64,000 nt of DNA from contig JAULSN010000004.1 of NCBI GenBank assembly GCA_033439765.1, positions 5,590,001-5,654,000 of the forward strand. The letters run 5' to 3'. The translations under genes and the position numbers were made by a program. Positions 1 through 14,311 of the stretch are shown here, one piece after another. Under the pieces are notes generated by a model. That model made no database searches. It was not told the origin of the DNA and saw only the letters and a list, made by a program, of their open reading frames with translations. This DNA is from Lasiosphaeria ovina. Lineage: Eukaryota; Ascomycota; Sordariomycetes; Sordariales; Lasiosphaeriaceae. Numbering within the stretch: position 1 is the first letter of the stretch; every line of letters starts with the position of its first letter.

Positions 1-1279
1 TCGGTTCCGGCCAGAATGCCAGGCTCAGGTGCGTGAGCGTCGGACCGCAGTGGGACGCGAAGGCTAGGAGGTGGCGCCACGACACGTTGCGAGGCAACCA
101 CAGGTCGAGTGCCAGAGACAGGTGGGTTAGATTCGGGAGCAGGGCGGGCGGGACGACGAGTGCGGCGTCCGCTTCAGGAGCGTCCCATCGATCCGCGAGA
201 GTCTGACCCGCAAAGTCCTCGTCTGACGTTGGAGAGGACGAGGGAAAAAGGAAACCCGACAGCTCGCGCAGCTTCAGCGACCGTCCAAGACAGCGGGAGA
301 GGTCGAGGTGGTGGACGTCTTTGTTCATGATACTGGGACTCAGGTATTGCTGCTGACCCTGACCAGACGACGAGTCCGGCGAGACGGGAGTGGCGTCGCC
401 TTCATTGTCGCCATCCTTTTCGCTATCCGCATCTGCAGGCGGGGGTAGAAGAATGGCTTGTAGGTCGGCGAGAGACACGCCTTCCGTAGTGTATGCGGCC
501 AGATACGTGATTAGAGCAAGTCGGAGATGCGTGGGAAGATCATAGAGGTAGTAGTGACAGTATTCCTTCTGGAAGGGCCAGTCGAGGGCCAACCCACGCA
601 AAGCGATGTCGATCAGGCTCCCGGGGCCGGGACAGTAGGCGCCCGGTAGAGGTCGGCGGTCGTCTCTGGGCCGGAGGAAGGACGTCCGGTCCTGGGGACT
701 GGCAAGCGGGGCGGACGGTGAGAGCCAGCTTCGCGGAGGAGCCGGGCCTGCCGGCGCAAGCCTGCCAGCGCCGAGGCGGGCAGGCCGGCGGGGCCGTGGG
801 GCGGGTGTCTCGGGAAGGTGGAGGATATCGCGGATAACGGGCGGGACCGACGGCTGCACGTTTAGGGTAGGGGCCTGAGTGGCGCCACTCAGGCGTACAC
901 GGCGCAGGTTGCTAAGTAGCTCATTGACGCTGCGGCGCTGCTGTGGAGAGCTGTCTGCGAGCTGGTCAGCGGAAGCTCTAGCTAGCTCGAACAGGGGGAG
1001 TAGCAGCAGCAAGCAGGGGGGCACGGGGAAGAAAGGAAAGAAAGAGGGAAACAGAGAGCAGCAGGGCAGCGACGGAAGCACAGGGCAAAGCTCCGTCGGC
1101 ACACGACAGGGCAACCCAAGCTAGACAAGGAACCAAAGTATGGATGGACGCGTGGGTGGAACTGGGAACAAGAGGAAACCTAACGCACCATAGTTGCTGC
1201 TGGCGCCCGAGATGCTGAGCGACGCAGGCGCGGTTGACTGCGGCTTGGTGAATTTGGAATGGTATCGTTTCTTCGGCAT
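1..1279 (-). CDS. Leucine-rich-repeat-like fungal protein, 5' part (runs off the window)
   Basis: This is the 5' portion of a minus-strand gene; the 3' end lies beyond position 1. Exon 1 is 1279-1189 (ATG at 1279; starts MPKKRYHSKFTKPQ). The intron is 1188-955 (234 nt, donor GTGCGT, branch CTGAC, acceptor CAG). Exon 2 is 954-1, open throughout, and the phase-1 junction restores an Asp codon. About 348 residues are visible. After a Ser/Pro/Gln-rich start come a conserved-looking stretch (SVNELLSNLRRVRLSGATQ), a Pro/Arg-rich region, a segment SLIDIALRGLALDWPFQKEY, then leucine-rich turns near the edge (LPNLTHLSLALDL, LTHLSLAFWPEP) typical of LRR or F-box/LRR proteins. I recall this architecture from conserved but uncharacterised Sordariomycete proteins; no function is established. 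Reading frame and splice junction are strong; family assignment is tentative. Confidence 0.75.
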
Positions 1280-3256
1280 CACATTCTCCTGAGCTAGGGT
1301 CGGCCGGGGCGGACGGACAGGCGCAGGAAGGGTTGATCACTCCTTGCCTGTCGCCGAGTTGTTTTGTAACTCTTTGTTGCAGGCGCAAAAAGACTACAAG
1401 ATCCTGACAGACAGGAGGTTTGACGTTGGCGGGGCTGACGAAGGCAATAAAGTGCATGTCATAGTACAATACATACATATTTATATACAGTACTGTATGT
1501 ACCCTGTGACTCAGAGACGTAATGGCACCACAGCCAAGGTATTATCGGTGGAGCATTTTCATATTTCATAAGGAACGCAGTGTGAGTCGGCCCCTTCCAA
1601 CGAGCTTCCTGCACTTGACTGGCATCCTCGTGAGCAGAGAATAATGGATTGTAAGGTATACGTAGTGCAGGCAAACATACCACCATATGCATACCTGCCC
1701 TACATACCCTCTAAGTAGTACGTACGCCGTTTCTTTTTCGGCCGATTAGAACCTCGAAACGGGCAGGCAGAGGAAGGCGTAATGCCTCAGGGAGCTGAGA
1801 CACCTTCCCGTGATAGCCAAGCGACCAAATAGCGTGTAAGGGTGTGAGTCCATCGCCTTGTCCCCGGCAATACTTGTCGTCCGGTGTTCTTTCTGAAAAG
1901 GAAACAAGTTTGAGAGAAAAGGGAACAAAACATGCAATGAGAGTCTCGGACAGTGACTTGTTTCCAAATATTAGTTAGCACTGTATGTGCAGTATATACA
2001 TGTACTTCGTATGTATATACATACCGCCCTGTACCTATGCGTACCTCGGTTACTTTGAACTCCGTAATTACACTGCCTTCCATTGCGAAGCGCCTTGCGG
2101 AGCAGTGCCCGGAACAGCACGAGAAGGACCGGGCCCACTTGGGCTGCTGTGACTTCGGTTCCTCCCCCCAAAATAGACTGCCTCTTCCCCCCACGCTAGC
2201 TGGCGGGAAGGAGGTGCCCGCAACGACTGGGAAGAGAACCTGCCTTGGCTTCCATGCCTGGAAAGGTAAAAGCAGGCAGGACGAGTTTGATTCCTCCCTC
2301 ACCCTTGTTTGTTGTAATTATAGCCATGTGTAGAATGTGACCGACATCTGCCCGCTGCCCTGGCTATGACTTGCATTAACCCGATACACAAAACTCCACA
2401 GCACTAACGTACCGGGGGGGGGGCAACGACGGGAGATGCGAACGACTTCGGAGGTGGGGCGCGCTGTGCACATCGAGCTGAGCAGGCCAGGCCAGCCGAA
2501 ACGGACTAATGCACTAACACAACGTCCTTTTCTCGCAGCCGTTCCTGCCTCCAGTGTACAGTTTGGCCCAACTATCTTTCAGATGCCTTGGACTATGGTA
2601 TAGATAATCAGACCACCTACCAGCCCTAGATTTCGAGTGAGGATGGGGTGGCCAGTCACCTCTGAGAGTAAGAACCTACCTGGACCATCTTACTTACACA
2701 TGACCTCACAGCTCATTTTATCATTGGCCATTGTATTGGATGTCGGTATGTACTTGTTACCGTCCATACAATGCCTTCCCCTGCCTGCGTCTATATGCCA
2801 TTGTCTGCCTGTTTGCCTCGGAACAAGCCGTTGTCGTCTTCGTCTTGGTCTCGCATTAGCCGTGGTCCCGGATCCGATGAAACCGCCGGCTGCAGCATGC
2901 AAGCTGCTCGCATGCTTCTCTTGCATTTGTCGTGTTCGAGCTGCTTCTATACTTGACCAGCCTGCCTGCTCGACCACCATACACCCCAGCCTTCGGGTGC
3001 GGCAAGACACGAGATCAGAGACACGAGATTTTAGGGGGAAGGGAAGAGGGGAGAGGGGAGAGGAACAGAAGGGGGATGGGGGATGGGGATTGACCGAAGA
3101 ATTTCCCTTCTTTGCCGCCCGTAGTCTTCTCTTGTCCGAATATCCAGCCCCTTCCCGTATTGCCATGCTCCGAGGATGACGGCATCCACCCAGTGCGCTT
3201 TCGCTACTATTCCTGGTTTTCCATGATCTGACAAGATCGCCGTCGCGGTTGCCGCT

Positions 3257-3284
3257 GTTTTTGTTGTTGTTATTGTTGTTATTG
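3257..3284. repeat. GTT/ATT trinucleotide microsatellite
   Basis: A T-rich run of TTG and TTA triplets. It creates a run of Asn codons in a spurious minus-strand frame. Confidence 0.85.
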
Positions 3285-6200
3285 CAGCCGACATATTTCG
3301 CGGGTTCGGCGTTGACTATTAAGCACGCGTCAGAGCCGCTGAATCTGTGGCGGCTTCGTGGACACTTGGTATTTCCGCAGATTGAACACACAGGCCCGTC
3401 TGGCCAGCGTCTGACCACTGGCTCCCACTCTGCGTGCCTTGTGCTTCCGGGCTAGCCTCTGTTCTGCATCGTAACTCTGTCGCCTTCGCTGCCCTGCCGT
3501 CCTCAACGGGAAGGAGGAAATAACACTTGAGGATTGTCTCCCTACCGTTTTTCTTCTTCTTCCTTTTCGCCACAGTTTGTTGGACATCCCTCAGATGTTT
3601 CGTCAAGTGAACGTTTGTCTCTTTTGCGCCCAAACAACGGGTCCCTGGCTGCGAGGCCTCCTTGGCAAACACCTGACGAGATGGGGTTGGGCTCCTGCTT
3701 GGTGGCCGAGACATAGAGACCTTCTGTGCATCTTGTCCGACATCAGCCACGCGACGGATCATGAACCGGCCACCATCCGGCACAAGGGGGCTTGTTGAGA
3801 CAGCGAAAAGGGTTAATTTTGGCCCCCGTATTCTTCTCCCCTTTCTTTCTCGTTTTTCTTTGGCCCGGATGAATCACGGCGCTTTCCCATCACTCGTCCC
3901 GCGCCCCAGCTCGTGAGACGAGCTGCTGCTCCCATGACAAGCTGACGGGCTGGCATGAGACTAGCAGCCTGTCCTTGGGCGCGTCAACAATGGAGCCTAG
4001 GCATCATATGTCTGTCGTACAATCCCATATGGACCGAGTGGGGAGAAACAGCGCCCTGCGGAGACGCCAGCTGCTCTTTGGGAAACTTGGCTAGCGGCCC
4101 GAGATGTGACGCGTGTAGTGACATGTTTGTAAGACAGGCCATGCGGGATTTGGTTTCGAGACAAAGCACTAGCCGCCAGTTCTGGTCTTTCTCGCCTTCT
4201 CCATCCTTGAGTTCCGTCTGCAGCCCCAATCCCGAAGTGTGTGCCCATGTATCCTACCAGGCCGAAAGTCATTGGGTTGGCGGCCCATAGTTTATCGAAG
4301 ATGGCCTCCTTATCCCCACTTACATCGGGCATTGCCTCTTCTGTCCTGGCATAAGCTGTATCGAGAGATATAGGAGTTGACCGCGGTCACAGTGGGGACG
4401 CGTAACGGCGCGATAGGGCGGTTTCGACTTTGAGGAGGATTCGGTTGCAACAGGAATTGGCCCCTGGGCTTCGCTGGCTGCCACGATTGAGGTTGATACA
4501 GCCAGGTCCTGTCTATCCGGATTGGGAATTGGTTAGCGAACAGATCCGGAAACTGAGGTCCGCCACACATAGATCCGGGGGCAGAGAAGGAGGCTTGGGA
4601 AACCTCGGCCGAACCCAATCTACCTGGTGGCTCACCGAGCTCTAAGCACCACCGGGTGCCCTGGGGGTGGAGGAAGGGGGCTGCACATGTGCAAGCCAGC
4701 CGGCTGCGGTGGCCGCTCCCGATGGAGTGGTCACTCTTTCTGACACCCGCTATGAAGTCAGGGGCTGGCCTCATCCAGCCATCGCTGCCCGACGTGCGCC
4801 GAGTCACTCGTGTCTGGGGCACCATGCACGCCATCTGCCTTCCGACATTGAACTGCATGGCCATACGGTTCGTTCGGAAAAGACCAGTGTTGGTCAAGAG
4901 ACTGCCGCACATGACGGCACCGGTCGTGATTCCTTTGACTGGCCATTCTCCTTCCTTGAACGCTCTTGGCCATGCGCCTTGGTTTGGTACTGAAGCCTCG
5001 AGTATCGACGTTTAGGATTTGGATAGCCTCTTTCGATAAAGCTGGGTGCGTTTCTACAGCCTCCCTAAACAGGCACGTTGCCTCGTGCAATAATTAATGC
5101 GCCGAATCGTGATTGGATGTGTGTCTTGTGCCTCGGAACCCCGGCAGGAGTCACGGCTGCCTGTGGAAAGGACCGGGCGCAACACGAAAAGGGTCTCCTG
5201 TTTTCTGCGCCAACTGGAGTACGCAGTGAAGCTTGTTATCGCTGATTGGGCGTGGTCCAGAACATGTAATCTTCCCGGACTTAGATGCTTCTGATTCACC
5301 ATCAAGGCCAGTCTCCATAAGCAACTGAACCGCGATTACTGCCCAAAAATAATAACGAAGTGTTGTCGCTGTTAGATTTTCTATTATTGCGGAAGGAGGT
5401 CGGTTTCTTAATCGACAAGCACCAAGAGACACACCCCAAGCTATGTGTTCCTAGCCGTGCGGTTATATAGGGGGATACCTTCGAAGTCGTCTTTGAGGGT
5501 ATGACCCTCGCCGATTTCATGCTCGCATGGAGGAAGAATAAGTTTTTGGGGGTCGAAGAAACGGACAGGCGCTTGGATAATATCTCAACTGCGCAGGGAG
5601 AAGCACTCGAGGCAGGAGTAACAAGTACATGTACAGTGCGATGATCCAAAATCCCCCCTGTACAAATGAGGGCAGGGAAACAAGCCGCGTCACTGAGAAA
5701 TCGAAGCTGCAAGTTCTCGGTACGACATGGCAGATAGCTACTATGTCAAGGCGCGACGGTGTAATGCTCCAGACGAATAGCCAGTCATCATAGAACTGAC
5801 TATTTTCGTGCTCGCACCTCGCGCTCGGGGCGGCAAGGGCAAGACAAGCTGACGATTAGAGGCGGATGTCGGATACCCAGCGAGCTCGAGTGATTGCAAC
5901 ACCCGGCTCTGGTGCACGTAGTATCAACCGTGTGCCCACCTATGCTGGGCTGACCGAGTTAGGAATGATGTTCGGAGCACGTCGTCAGGTCTCGGCGGGA
6001 AAGGCGATCAGTGAATCAAAGCTATGCAGTCTTCCCCGAAAGGAGGATGAAAGAGATCAGGCTTCGCCGGGGACGGCAGTGCTCAAGTTAACATCTGCCT
6101 TTGCCTTTTCAGGGGGCGGCCTGGTACATAGAGTACATGTACATACCTACTGCCCTGCAGCCCACAAATCTGCTCCACGCCCGCAACGAAGAATGGCACG

Positions 6201-7268
6201 CAAGGGGACAATCGGTACCTCCTCTGTCATCCAGGTATCTGCCCGTACTATGCTGTCTCATTTCTTACCAACCTGGTACGTACTTTCTTGCCAACCAGGC
6301 TGTTCCCTACCGCCCGGTGCTATAACTCGCTGCTACGAGACTCTTGGCTCGCCGCCCGAAGGCTTCTCTCGCCGTGGTGGAGGAGCCGCCACACCATCGG
6401 CCAACCCAGAGCGAGCGAGGACGCAAGTAACGGGGATATCCCGTGTTCAAGTTCGGGTCAACAAAGGCGAGAAGAAATCCACTAGCATAGAAAGGGCGCA
6501 TCGGGCAGCGAAGACACACCCGAAGACTTGAATCCGCAGCCGATCGGATGCCGGATGAGAATGGAGGCCCTCGGGTCTGAAGGCTGGCGGGCGGGTAACG
6601 AGAGGATTTTCGGACCAAGCCAGCCCACATCTTGATGCTCGTAGAAAAAATTTCCCGGCTGCGATTTTTGTTGTTTGTTCTCCGTCTACGCGATTCTCAA
6701 GACCTCGACAAAAAGTCTATGGGCCACTCTCGCATTTTCTTCCTGAGGCATTATCGAGATGTGGATTGCTGGCCTGATCTGTTTCTTTCCCGTCGCCGCC
6801 GATGACGGCAGCATTACAAAACGCGGAGGCGGGTGTGTGGGAGGAAGAAGAAGACATCGACAAGGCTTAACTTGCCAAGGCGACCGCTCAGCCAAATCAT
6901 TGTCGACAATGAGGAACTCAGTGGACTTAGCGGTGCTGTGCATCGCATCCCAGTCGCCTCTTCACACCCTCTGGCTTATTGTGCTGCCGCATCCCACCAA
7001 CCGTCTTCCAATCAATAGCCGCGGCTTTGCCAGCATGGGACCGGTGAGCTTCATCGCCGCGGGCAATCATTGAAAGAGTCATTTTGAAGCCAGACTTGGG
7101 CTGCTTGGTTGCTAGGCGCGCTCCGTGATAGGTGCTGATTGGACCTATCTCGACTCCCATGATCCCACTGCATCGAGCAGGGCTGCTACCATGCCAGCAC
7201 CTCCGTTGTGTATGATCTTCCACACGATCCGGTTCCGGAGTCCAAGTCCAGCCTCGAGCCTTGGGGAA

Positions 7269-7291
7269 GGTAAGGTAGGTAGGTAGGCAGG
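7269..7291. repeat. TAGG tetramer tract
   Basis: Four to five near-perfect GGTA/TAGG units. This is the clearest copy of a tetramer seen in short runs elsewhere in the window (30408, 44710, 53405, 63598). Confidence 0.8.
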
Positions 7292-10200
7292 ACGGAAGAG
7301 AGATAGGTGGAGGCTGTCCGTGGATGAGTTACTACCGAGTAGTAGAAATGGGAGTTGAATCTATTGACGCCCGCAACCGCGCTGTCCTGGCCAAGTGGGA
7401 GCTTGCGATCCTGCCAAAGTGAACGTCTTTGTGCGACTGTGTGGACGATCGGGAAAGAGTGTGGCGCGCCGTTCCACAGTCACACGATGCGAGTGGCAAA
7501 CCTGGCTTGCCTGCAGCAGCCACCTTCCGTAGGTTGCCTGAGCTGTCGAACCATGCCTGCCCGGCACGCCTACCATCCATTCTACAGCTTGGCCGGTTTA
7601 AAGTTGTCAAAGGCCCTGTCACTTTGGGTTCTAGGGTCGCAACTTACTCTGCGAGCTTGATCTTGGGCAAGGCCCTCCACTCGCACCTTCCGTACAGTGC
7701 CAACCTGACCTGACCAAAGTGAATTAATCTGACCCAGGCAACAACCTAACCTGGCCCTGCTCCCTGAACAAGGAAGGAAATACTGAGATAGAATAATAAG
7801 GGAGGTAGGTACAAGCGGGGGCTGTGAGTTCAGACGTTAGGAAAGGAGGTACTAGTACTGTACAGTTCGGAGTATGTCGGGTGGGCTTTTGAGGATCACC
7901 TAGGTCAGGCGGTTGGATTCTGTATTGTTGGGTCTGTTCCTGCTTGCCGTCTTCTTCCATGTCGACGAGGTCAGGGCTGCCCCGGGATTTTCTTCTCCCC
8001 CTTTCTTTTTGGTAGCAGGCATTCGCTGAATGATGGGTGGTCAAGCTGTTACGTCGCCCACCTAGGTTATTAGTTGCCCGCCAAGTCGCAGTTGCCGCAT
8101 TGGAAAGAGAGTGTGCCCTTGGCGCGGGCAATGGATCCCTTGCCCGCCAAGGTTCCCCAGCCAAGCTAGCGAGGGCCGACCTGGATTGGGCGATCTGCGT
8201 CGTCTTCCCCATGGTACCTATCCGGGCATCGTTCCCACTCCCGCCTCTTAGCACGCGCCGGTCTGTCTGAGGAAAAGAGCAGCCGGCCTGCACCAGGTGG
8301 TAGCATTTCGTTTCCAAGTACCCCTGGCTCCTTGGACAAATTCCATGCCACACGGCCCGCATCTCAGCTCCAAAAAAGGCACGAATCCGTCCCGAACCCC
8401 GGCTGGCCCCCCAAGACTGCCGAAGGCCGCGTCCGGTGCGGTGACTCGGGTCTACGACGTAGAGGGCAACAGCCAGGTACATACCTAATCCGTATGGAAG
8501 CTAAGCGACAACTAGCGACGACAGCCCGTGGAGGGCTCTCCGACCTACACCACACACCCCCTTGGATGGCGACTGACATTGACTTTAGTCATTCAATCAA
8601 GAAATGCGCCACCTGCCAGAAATGGTTGGCATGGCTGACTCGCGTGGCTGGCCGCTTCTGTGCTTCTTTCGATCGGTAACCGGATCGCAAGGTGACTCCG
8701 GACGCTGGGCACTGCGTAGAGCTGCCCACTGTGGATGCGTTCATGCACTTGGCAGGTCCTGACATAGCACTGAAGGGTAAGACAACGCCCTCTCAACCCC
8801 ATCATGCCTCATGGCTCGCCCCTCCTCATCGCCCAGAGGACCCCTTGGCTCTGTGAAAGCTGGGGGGTAGATGATGTGTCACCTGGCACAAGATCTCAAA
8901 TCCCGGCGCAAAGAGGGGAGGGGGTGGGAAAGTATGGGGTGCGCAGCAAAAGTTAAGCCCCGACAACGCCTCTGTTCTGTTGTGTCCCACGCGCTTGCAA
9001 GTACCAGCATCACCGGCTGCGGATGAGGGCTTGCGCCAGCAGACTGCCAGCATGGCACGGCGTGATACCAAGACCGGCAGAGTCTAGACGGATCGTCTAA
9101 GACGCATGTCCTGGGCTCTCAGTCTTCCGCCAGCGACGTGACCTGCTTGTTCCGTAATGGATGACCAAATATGCCAGCAGCGGACGGCCCGATCCGAGAT
9201 CACCCAGCCTGCTCAGCCGGCCGGCGGGACTTTTTCCTCTCCAAAATGCTCTGACTGATCTACACGCCTGCTTTTTGGTCTTACCCGACCTTTTATCTGT
9301 TACCATGTTGGACAGGCAAGGACGGGCCGGAAACGAAGCAGCGACGTTGCTATGCAATACTCTGCCAGAATAACAAAGGCTCATCTCCCGCTCAGCGGAC
9401 TTGGCTAGGCCAGGCGTCGTCCTTGCGCCTCAGCAATCATCTCGTAACAAGATAGACGACCAAGCCACTCTATTTTCGGGAAACTGCCTTTGGTGCAGAG
9501 TGGTATCTGCGAGTGTCGATTCCAGGCCGCCAGGTATCTTCGGCTCTGTTATACTATTCATGCCAGCCAATCATCAGAGGAGGGAGGGGAAGGGGGCCCG
9601 CCTCAAGGGCTCTAGCTCTAAGGGAAACGGCCGAAAGAACAGTCGATCTGAAACAATGGGACGAGCTGCTCCCACTCCCGCAAAAGGGGCATTCTTAGCC
9701 TTGCCTGGTGCTAGCGTTCGATTGGTGGGAGGGCAGATGCATCCATTCGAATGAGACGGGAGCCTGCACAAACGAACTTCCTGCGAATCGTCCGCTCAGT
9801 CCACCGGCCGACGATCCCAGCGGTATGAGCTCATGTTGAACAGTGCGTCAGACCGACACGAGGGACATGCCGGGACCCCTTCTACGTTTGCAGAGCCCGG
9901 GGCAGAGAGAGTCCTGGCCTTGGCCACTCTTCAGGGCGTCTATCTTCTTACTTTGATGGGGGGCAATGACTATCACCGAACCAGAACCCCCAACATGGTC
10001 GTATGGCCGGGGAGGCGAGCAACACCATTGGATCCGTAATATATACCTTCTGGGATGCCTTTTGGGAAATTCCTGGGAAAACAAACCAACCCGCCAGGTG
10101 AGAGAAGCAGTTCGTCGTCGACTCTTACTCCGGCTTCAGACCGGTAGGAGCAACTCCTTTCTCGTCTTCTGAAGGAAAATGCAAGTCTTCCCTAGGTTTT

Positions 10201-11502
10201 AGGAAGGTTGCATTCTTGCATTATTCAAAAGGGTGTACTGTGATCCCGGTAACGGACGTATCCATCAATTCGCCCCAGCGTCGGCCTTGCGGACAGCCCT
10301 GACGACTTTGAGGCTCTCGACAGGGGGGCAAGGCCGACGAGGTTCCAGAAGCCCGACCTGGCACCATGTTTGAAGAAGAGAGAATTAGCTCGTCCGGCTT
10401 CTCCTCGCCTGTCGGATGATGAGACCTGCCGCCTCGAGTAAGACAAAATCTGTATGGATGTTTCTGGTCCCGCTGCATGGAATCTCTTCGGCCGTTGCCG
10501 GGCATGTCAAGCCTATAGGGCCGAAAGCTGAAGGCACGCTGCATCTTTTCGACTAAATTTTCAGCTCCACGTTGGCAGGCGGCTGTCCGCACGGAGCGGA
10601 ATCGGCCATCTCTGCCCGACCAAGTCTGCTGGCGGGCTCCCTTTGATCAAAACCCGGCCAAAGCTTTTTGTTATTCATCACCCGGTCCCGATATTTGCAA
10701 GCCATGCGCGCCATCGGCAAAATAAGGGCACAGTTAGAGTCCCCGCGTCGACTTTGCGGCTGTGTTTGGGCCCAAGTAGAAGCCAAATATTGGACCAGTG
10801 GTGGAGGCCGGCTCTCAGTCGCCCCGGAGCCTGCCTGGCATTGGCCTGCGGCTACCCGTTGTTGTTAAGTCGGGCATAACCTCTTCAATCAAAACGGGAG
10901 TTTGTGGCGCATCATAGAAGACCTTGCTAGTAGGGTACATGCATCTAAGTATGCATGGAAGACGAGATATCCGCAGGAGCCAGCTGGGTAGTGACCTCCT
11001 CTTGCGCCATATCATATCACTCGACATCTCGAGGTCAGCTCCCAGATTACCTCCCTCCAGTGACCAAACGGCCCCCATTCGGACTGGCCACAAGAAACAG
11101 CTTGGAGGGTAAATCCCCGGCAACTCTACAGTGCCACTAGCTCTGCCTTGTTCAGGCGGAGAGGATGACCACTATGCTCTGCACCAGCGCCGCAGCCCTG
11201 GGTACCGGTAGCCAAATGGGGAGCGTGACGGTCGCCTGAACTGTTTGTTTGGCTGCGGTTTTGACAGCCAAGACAGGCGGAAAGGTTGTTCCGCAACTCG
11301 AACGGCTCCTTGCCTTGCTTGCCCGGTGTGGTCCTTTCACCCAAATCCGAGTAGCGGGCTTCCCTCACTCACAAACACAGATGGGCTACCGGCGAGGGTC
11401 CTCTGTCTACCACTAGTAGCTATGCAAAGATGAGGTCAACAGCAACGCAATCTGGCTCTGCCTCGTCAGCGTATCTGAGGGAGGATATCAAGTTCCTTCT
11501 GG

Positions 11503-11507
<5 letters not shown>

Positions 11508-11538
<31 letters not shown>
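11508..11538. repeat. Poly(A) tract, 31 nt
   Basis: An uninterrupted run of 31 A. It is isolated and not at the end of any recognisable retro-element, so it reads as a simple homopolymer. Confidence 0.9.
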
Positions 11539-11541
<3 letters not shown>

Positions 11542-14311
11542 CGGGGAGGCTCGATGTCTTCTCCACACCATGTGTTCATGCTGTTGTCTCAAAGTCTGCG
11601 CAACCCATCCTGCCCGAACGCGAACTTAAGAAGGCATACGAGACCCTCTCCATCTCATCTCATCTCATCCCCCACCCCAAAGCATTCTGGTCTTCTTCAT
11701 CACTTCATCCCACCGCGTGCCAAACGCCTAGCTGGGGATACCTCTCCTGATCTGTGCTACCTACCCTACTGTACCTGTACCGTCTACCAGGCCTGCGACA
11801 AACCCCCCAATCTCGGCCCCCTTTTCTCACCTTTGTGCGATCCTGCTCAAGCCGCTACGCCAGGGTTTCAAAGACGGTATATAGACGGCTTCCCATCTAA
11901 GATCCTGCACCCGGTCAGCTTGCACGGCGTGTTTGTGTCGACACATTCGGAGAAGGCACACCATAAACGGAAAGAAGACATTCGCTGTCACAGCATCCGA
12001 CACATTCTGGAAGAGGCATAATAAGCAGACGGGAGCAAATAATATCGCCTGGCCCTGAAAGAGTCTATCCGAAGCCGTTCACCGTCGCCCCCTACACGAC
12101 TGGCACTGCCGATAAAGCCTCCAGCACAACCCGAGCCGTCAACGTGATCAAGGAAAAATACCGAACAAGGTAAGCCATTATTTTCCCTCAGTCTGGCTCC
12201 TCTGAACTTGCCTACACATACACTACGTACTTTCCGTCCTGCCTTTTGAATGGACGGCGACTGGGGACAACTACGGACGCCTCCCTCCCAGTAGACGTTG
12301 CGGACCCGGTATTACGGGACCCGACTGCAGCGGCGACTCCCCTTTCTCCCTGCAAAGAGGATGTCGTCGGGCAAGCAAAGCAACCTGTGATCATGTAAAG
12401 CGAATACTGATCCCGAGTCGACACACACTTTCTTCTTGCCTTGCATGTTAGCGCACTCGGCATCACGAAAGGGATACCCCAACCGCCTAATGCCCATCTC
12501 CTCCCCCCCTCCCCCTCTCTCAGTAGGGGCTACGAGAGCCAGCAGAGATGCACATCGGAACAATCGACATGTTGTGGAGGGCAACGGGGAGAGAAATGGC
12601 CGGCATGCATGGGCCTCTGGTTATCCCCTCCTGCCAATCCTCTCTCTGCATCGGTCCTCGACTTGGCTTCGATTCCCGATGGCGATCCCCACGCACTGTC
12701 CGGCTCTAGCGCTGCAATCCAACCCGGGCTGTGTTCCTCTCCGTACCCTCGTTCGCGACTTTCACCCAAGGAGACTCCAAGGAGACTCTGAGCAATGGCT
12801 GGTTTGCCAGTGTGTTGCAAAAGCCTGGCAGACGCTTCGTTGGGCATTTTTGGTCAGAAGTTGCTCCGAACGAACGAGCTGACAAAACCATCCGAGTTGG
12901 CCAGGTTAAAACAGACCCTGCCTGCCTGCCCGTCGATGCGCAAGGGGGTGTAAATTGAGAGCTTGGCATGACAGGGGTTCATCTAAAGGTCAGTCAGCCA
13001 ATCCCTGAAACGCCCTCGCCGCAAAGATGGACGGGAGGACCATAGATACCCAGGACAGGGTGAGGGCCCCTCACGCATACAGTGCATACGCATACCCACC
13101 AATCCCGTCCTTCCCCAGCGCCTTGTTTGGGAGCTCACGGCGGGCGTGAGCGTTGCCGCTGGCCCGCCTTACAGCTCTCAGTGCCTGGGCCGGGACGGCA
13201 GACAGAGGCGGGCAGATCTCGACGGACGCACCCAGACCACCGCTAACCATGGGCCCCTTCCCCTCCGAGGGGGAGCATCACCTGCAGACGCCGCACGGTC
13301 TCCTCAACTTCCTTGTCCATCGCGACGCCTCGCTCGCCGGCGGAGCAGAGGAACCTCGTATGAATCAACAACTTCCCAAGGTATCCCTTTGTCCTCTTGT
13401 CTTTGCGCCTGCATCTTCCTCGCCTGCTTTTGTTTGTTTTTGCTCTGCATGATTGTTTCGACACTTGACGAGTTGCCATCCTTTCGCGTTGCGGCCGCCC
13501 GTTTGAGGACGTTACGTACTCGGACGGTCCTGCGGGTCGAACCGGGGCGGCGAGAACCCCGAAGCTTCAACTCGACACCTCAGCTGTGCCGGCCCACGAT
13601 GATGACATCAATTTAACTGCAATCAATAATAAATACACACATGCGTATGAGTGGTAACGAGCGGATACGGTGGGGCAACTGCAATCGTGCAGCAGGCTGG
13701 GCAGACAGAAGGCGATAGGTCCAAAGGTCAGTGACAGCCTCAAAAAAAGCCACAATCACAAGTTTCTGCACAGAATTGCCGTTTTGTTGTCGTTCTTTTT
13801 CTTTTTTTTTTCGCCGGCCTCAAATCGACCAGGCTGGCGATTTTCACGCGTCCATCAGTCCCCCTTCAAGCCATGGAGCAGCACTCCGCACCACCCGGTA
13901 CCCGGTACCCCCCCGTCCCCCATCCTCCGTACCGTACCGTACCTGCCCTTGTTTTCCCGATCGGCTGATGAGCGGGTCGAAGACATACATACATTCATGG
14001 CGGCGGCCGACCTGGCTTGACTTTGTTGTCTGTCTCGTAATGATGCGACCGAAAGTACGGGTTTGCCCTAGGTTTTGATGCTTGCTGCTTGATGCCCGCG
14101 CCCAACCCCCAACTCGACTCTCCCCGTCTTCCCTCGTCGCAGCAGTACCTCAACTGCCTTGACCTCGTCGGCCGCTATTGCATTGCAGGCGCACTTCCTC
14201 CCCATGTTATTGATTTGCGCAAGGTACCCTCTCTGGGCACTTAGGTCGGGGCCGCATGGGAAAGGGGTCGCGGTCAAGAGTACCTTACCTACTGTACAGT
14301 CTGTACATGAT

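Larger units (their letters stand above)
1280..9000. other. Gene-sparse intergenic region, left part
   Basis: No gene can be supported here. Open frames on both strands are short or overlap each other without domain-like sequence; the longest are 5866-6531 (+, 221 codons), 2690-3418 (-, 242 codons) and 7724-8482 (-, 252 codons). The region holds a GTT/ATT-type microsatellite near 3257, TAGG tetramers near 7269, and two exact copies of the palindrome GTACATGTAC (5625 and 6133). The first few hundred bases must contain the promoter of the minus-strand gene that starts at 1279. Confidence 0.6.

Noticed and set aside
2690..3418. Minus-strand open frame with an Asn run
   Set aside because: The Asn run is only the GTT/ATT microsatellite at 3257-3284; the rest has no protein character.
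5866..6531. Plus-strand open frame of 221 codons
   Set aside because: No recognisable features; contains one of the GTACATGTAC palindromes and reads as non-coding.
7724..8482. Minus-strand open frame of 252 codons
   Set aside because: No motif, and opposing frames are equally open; not credible without transcript evidence.
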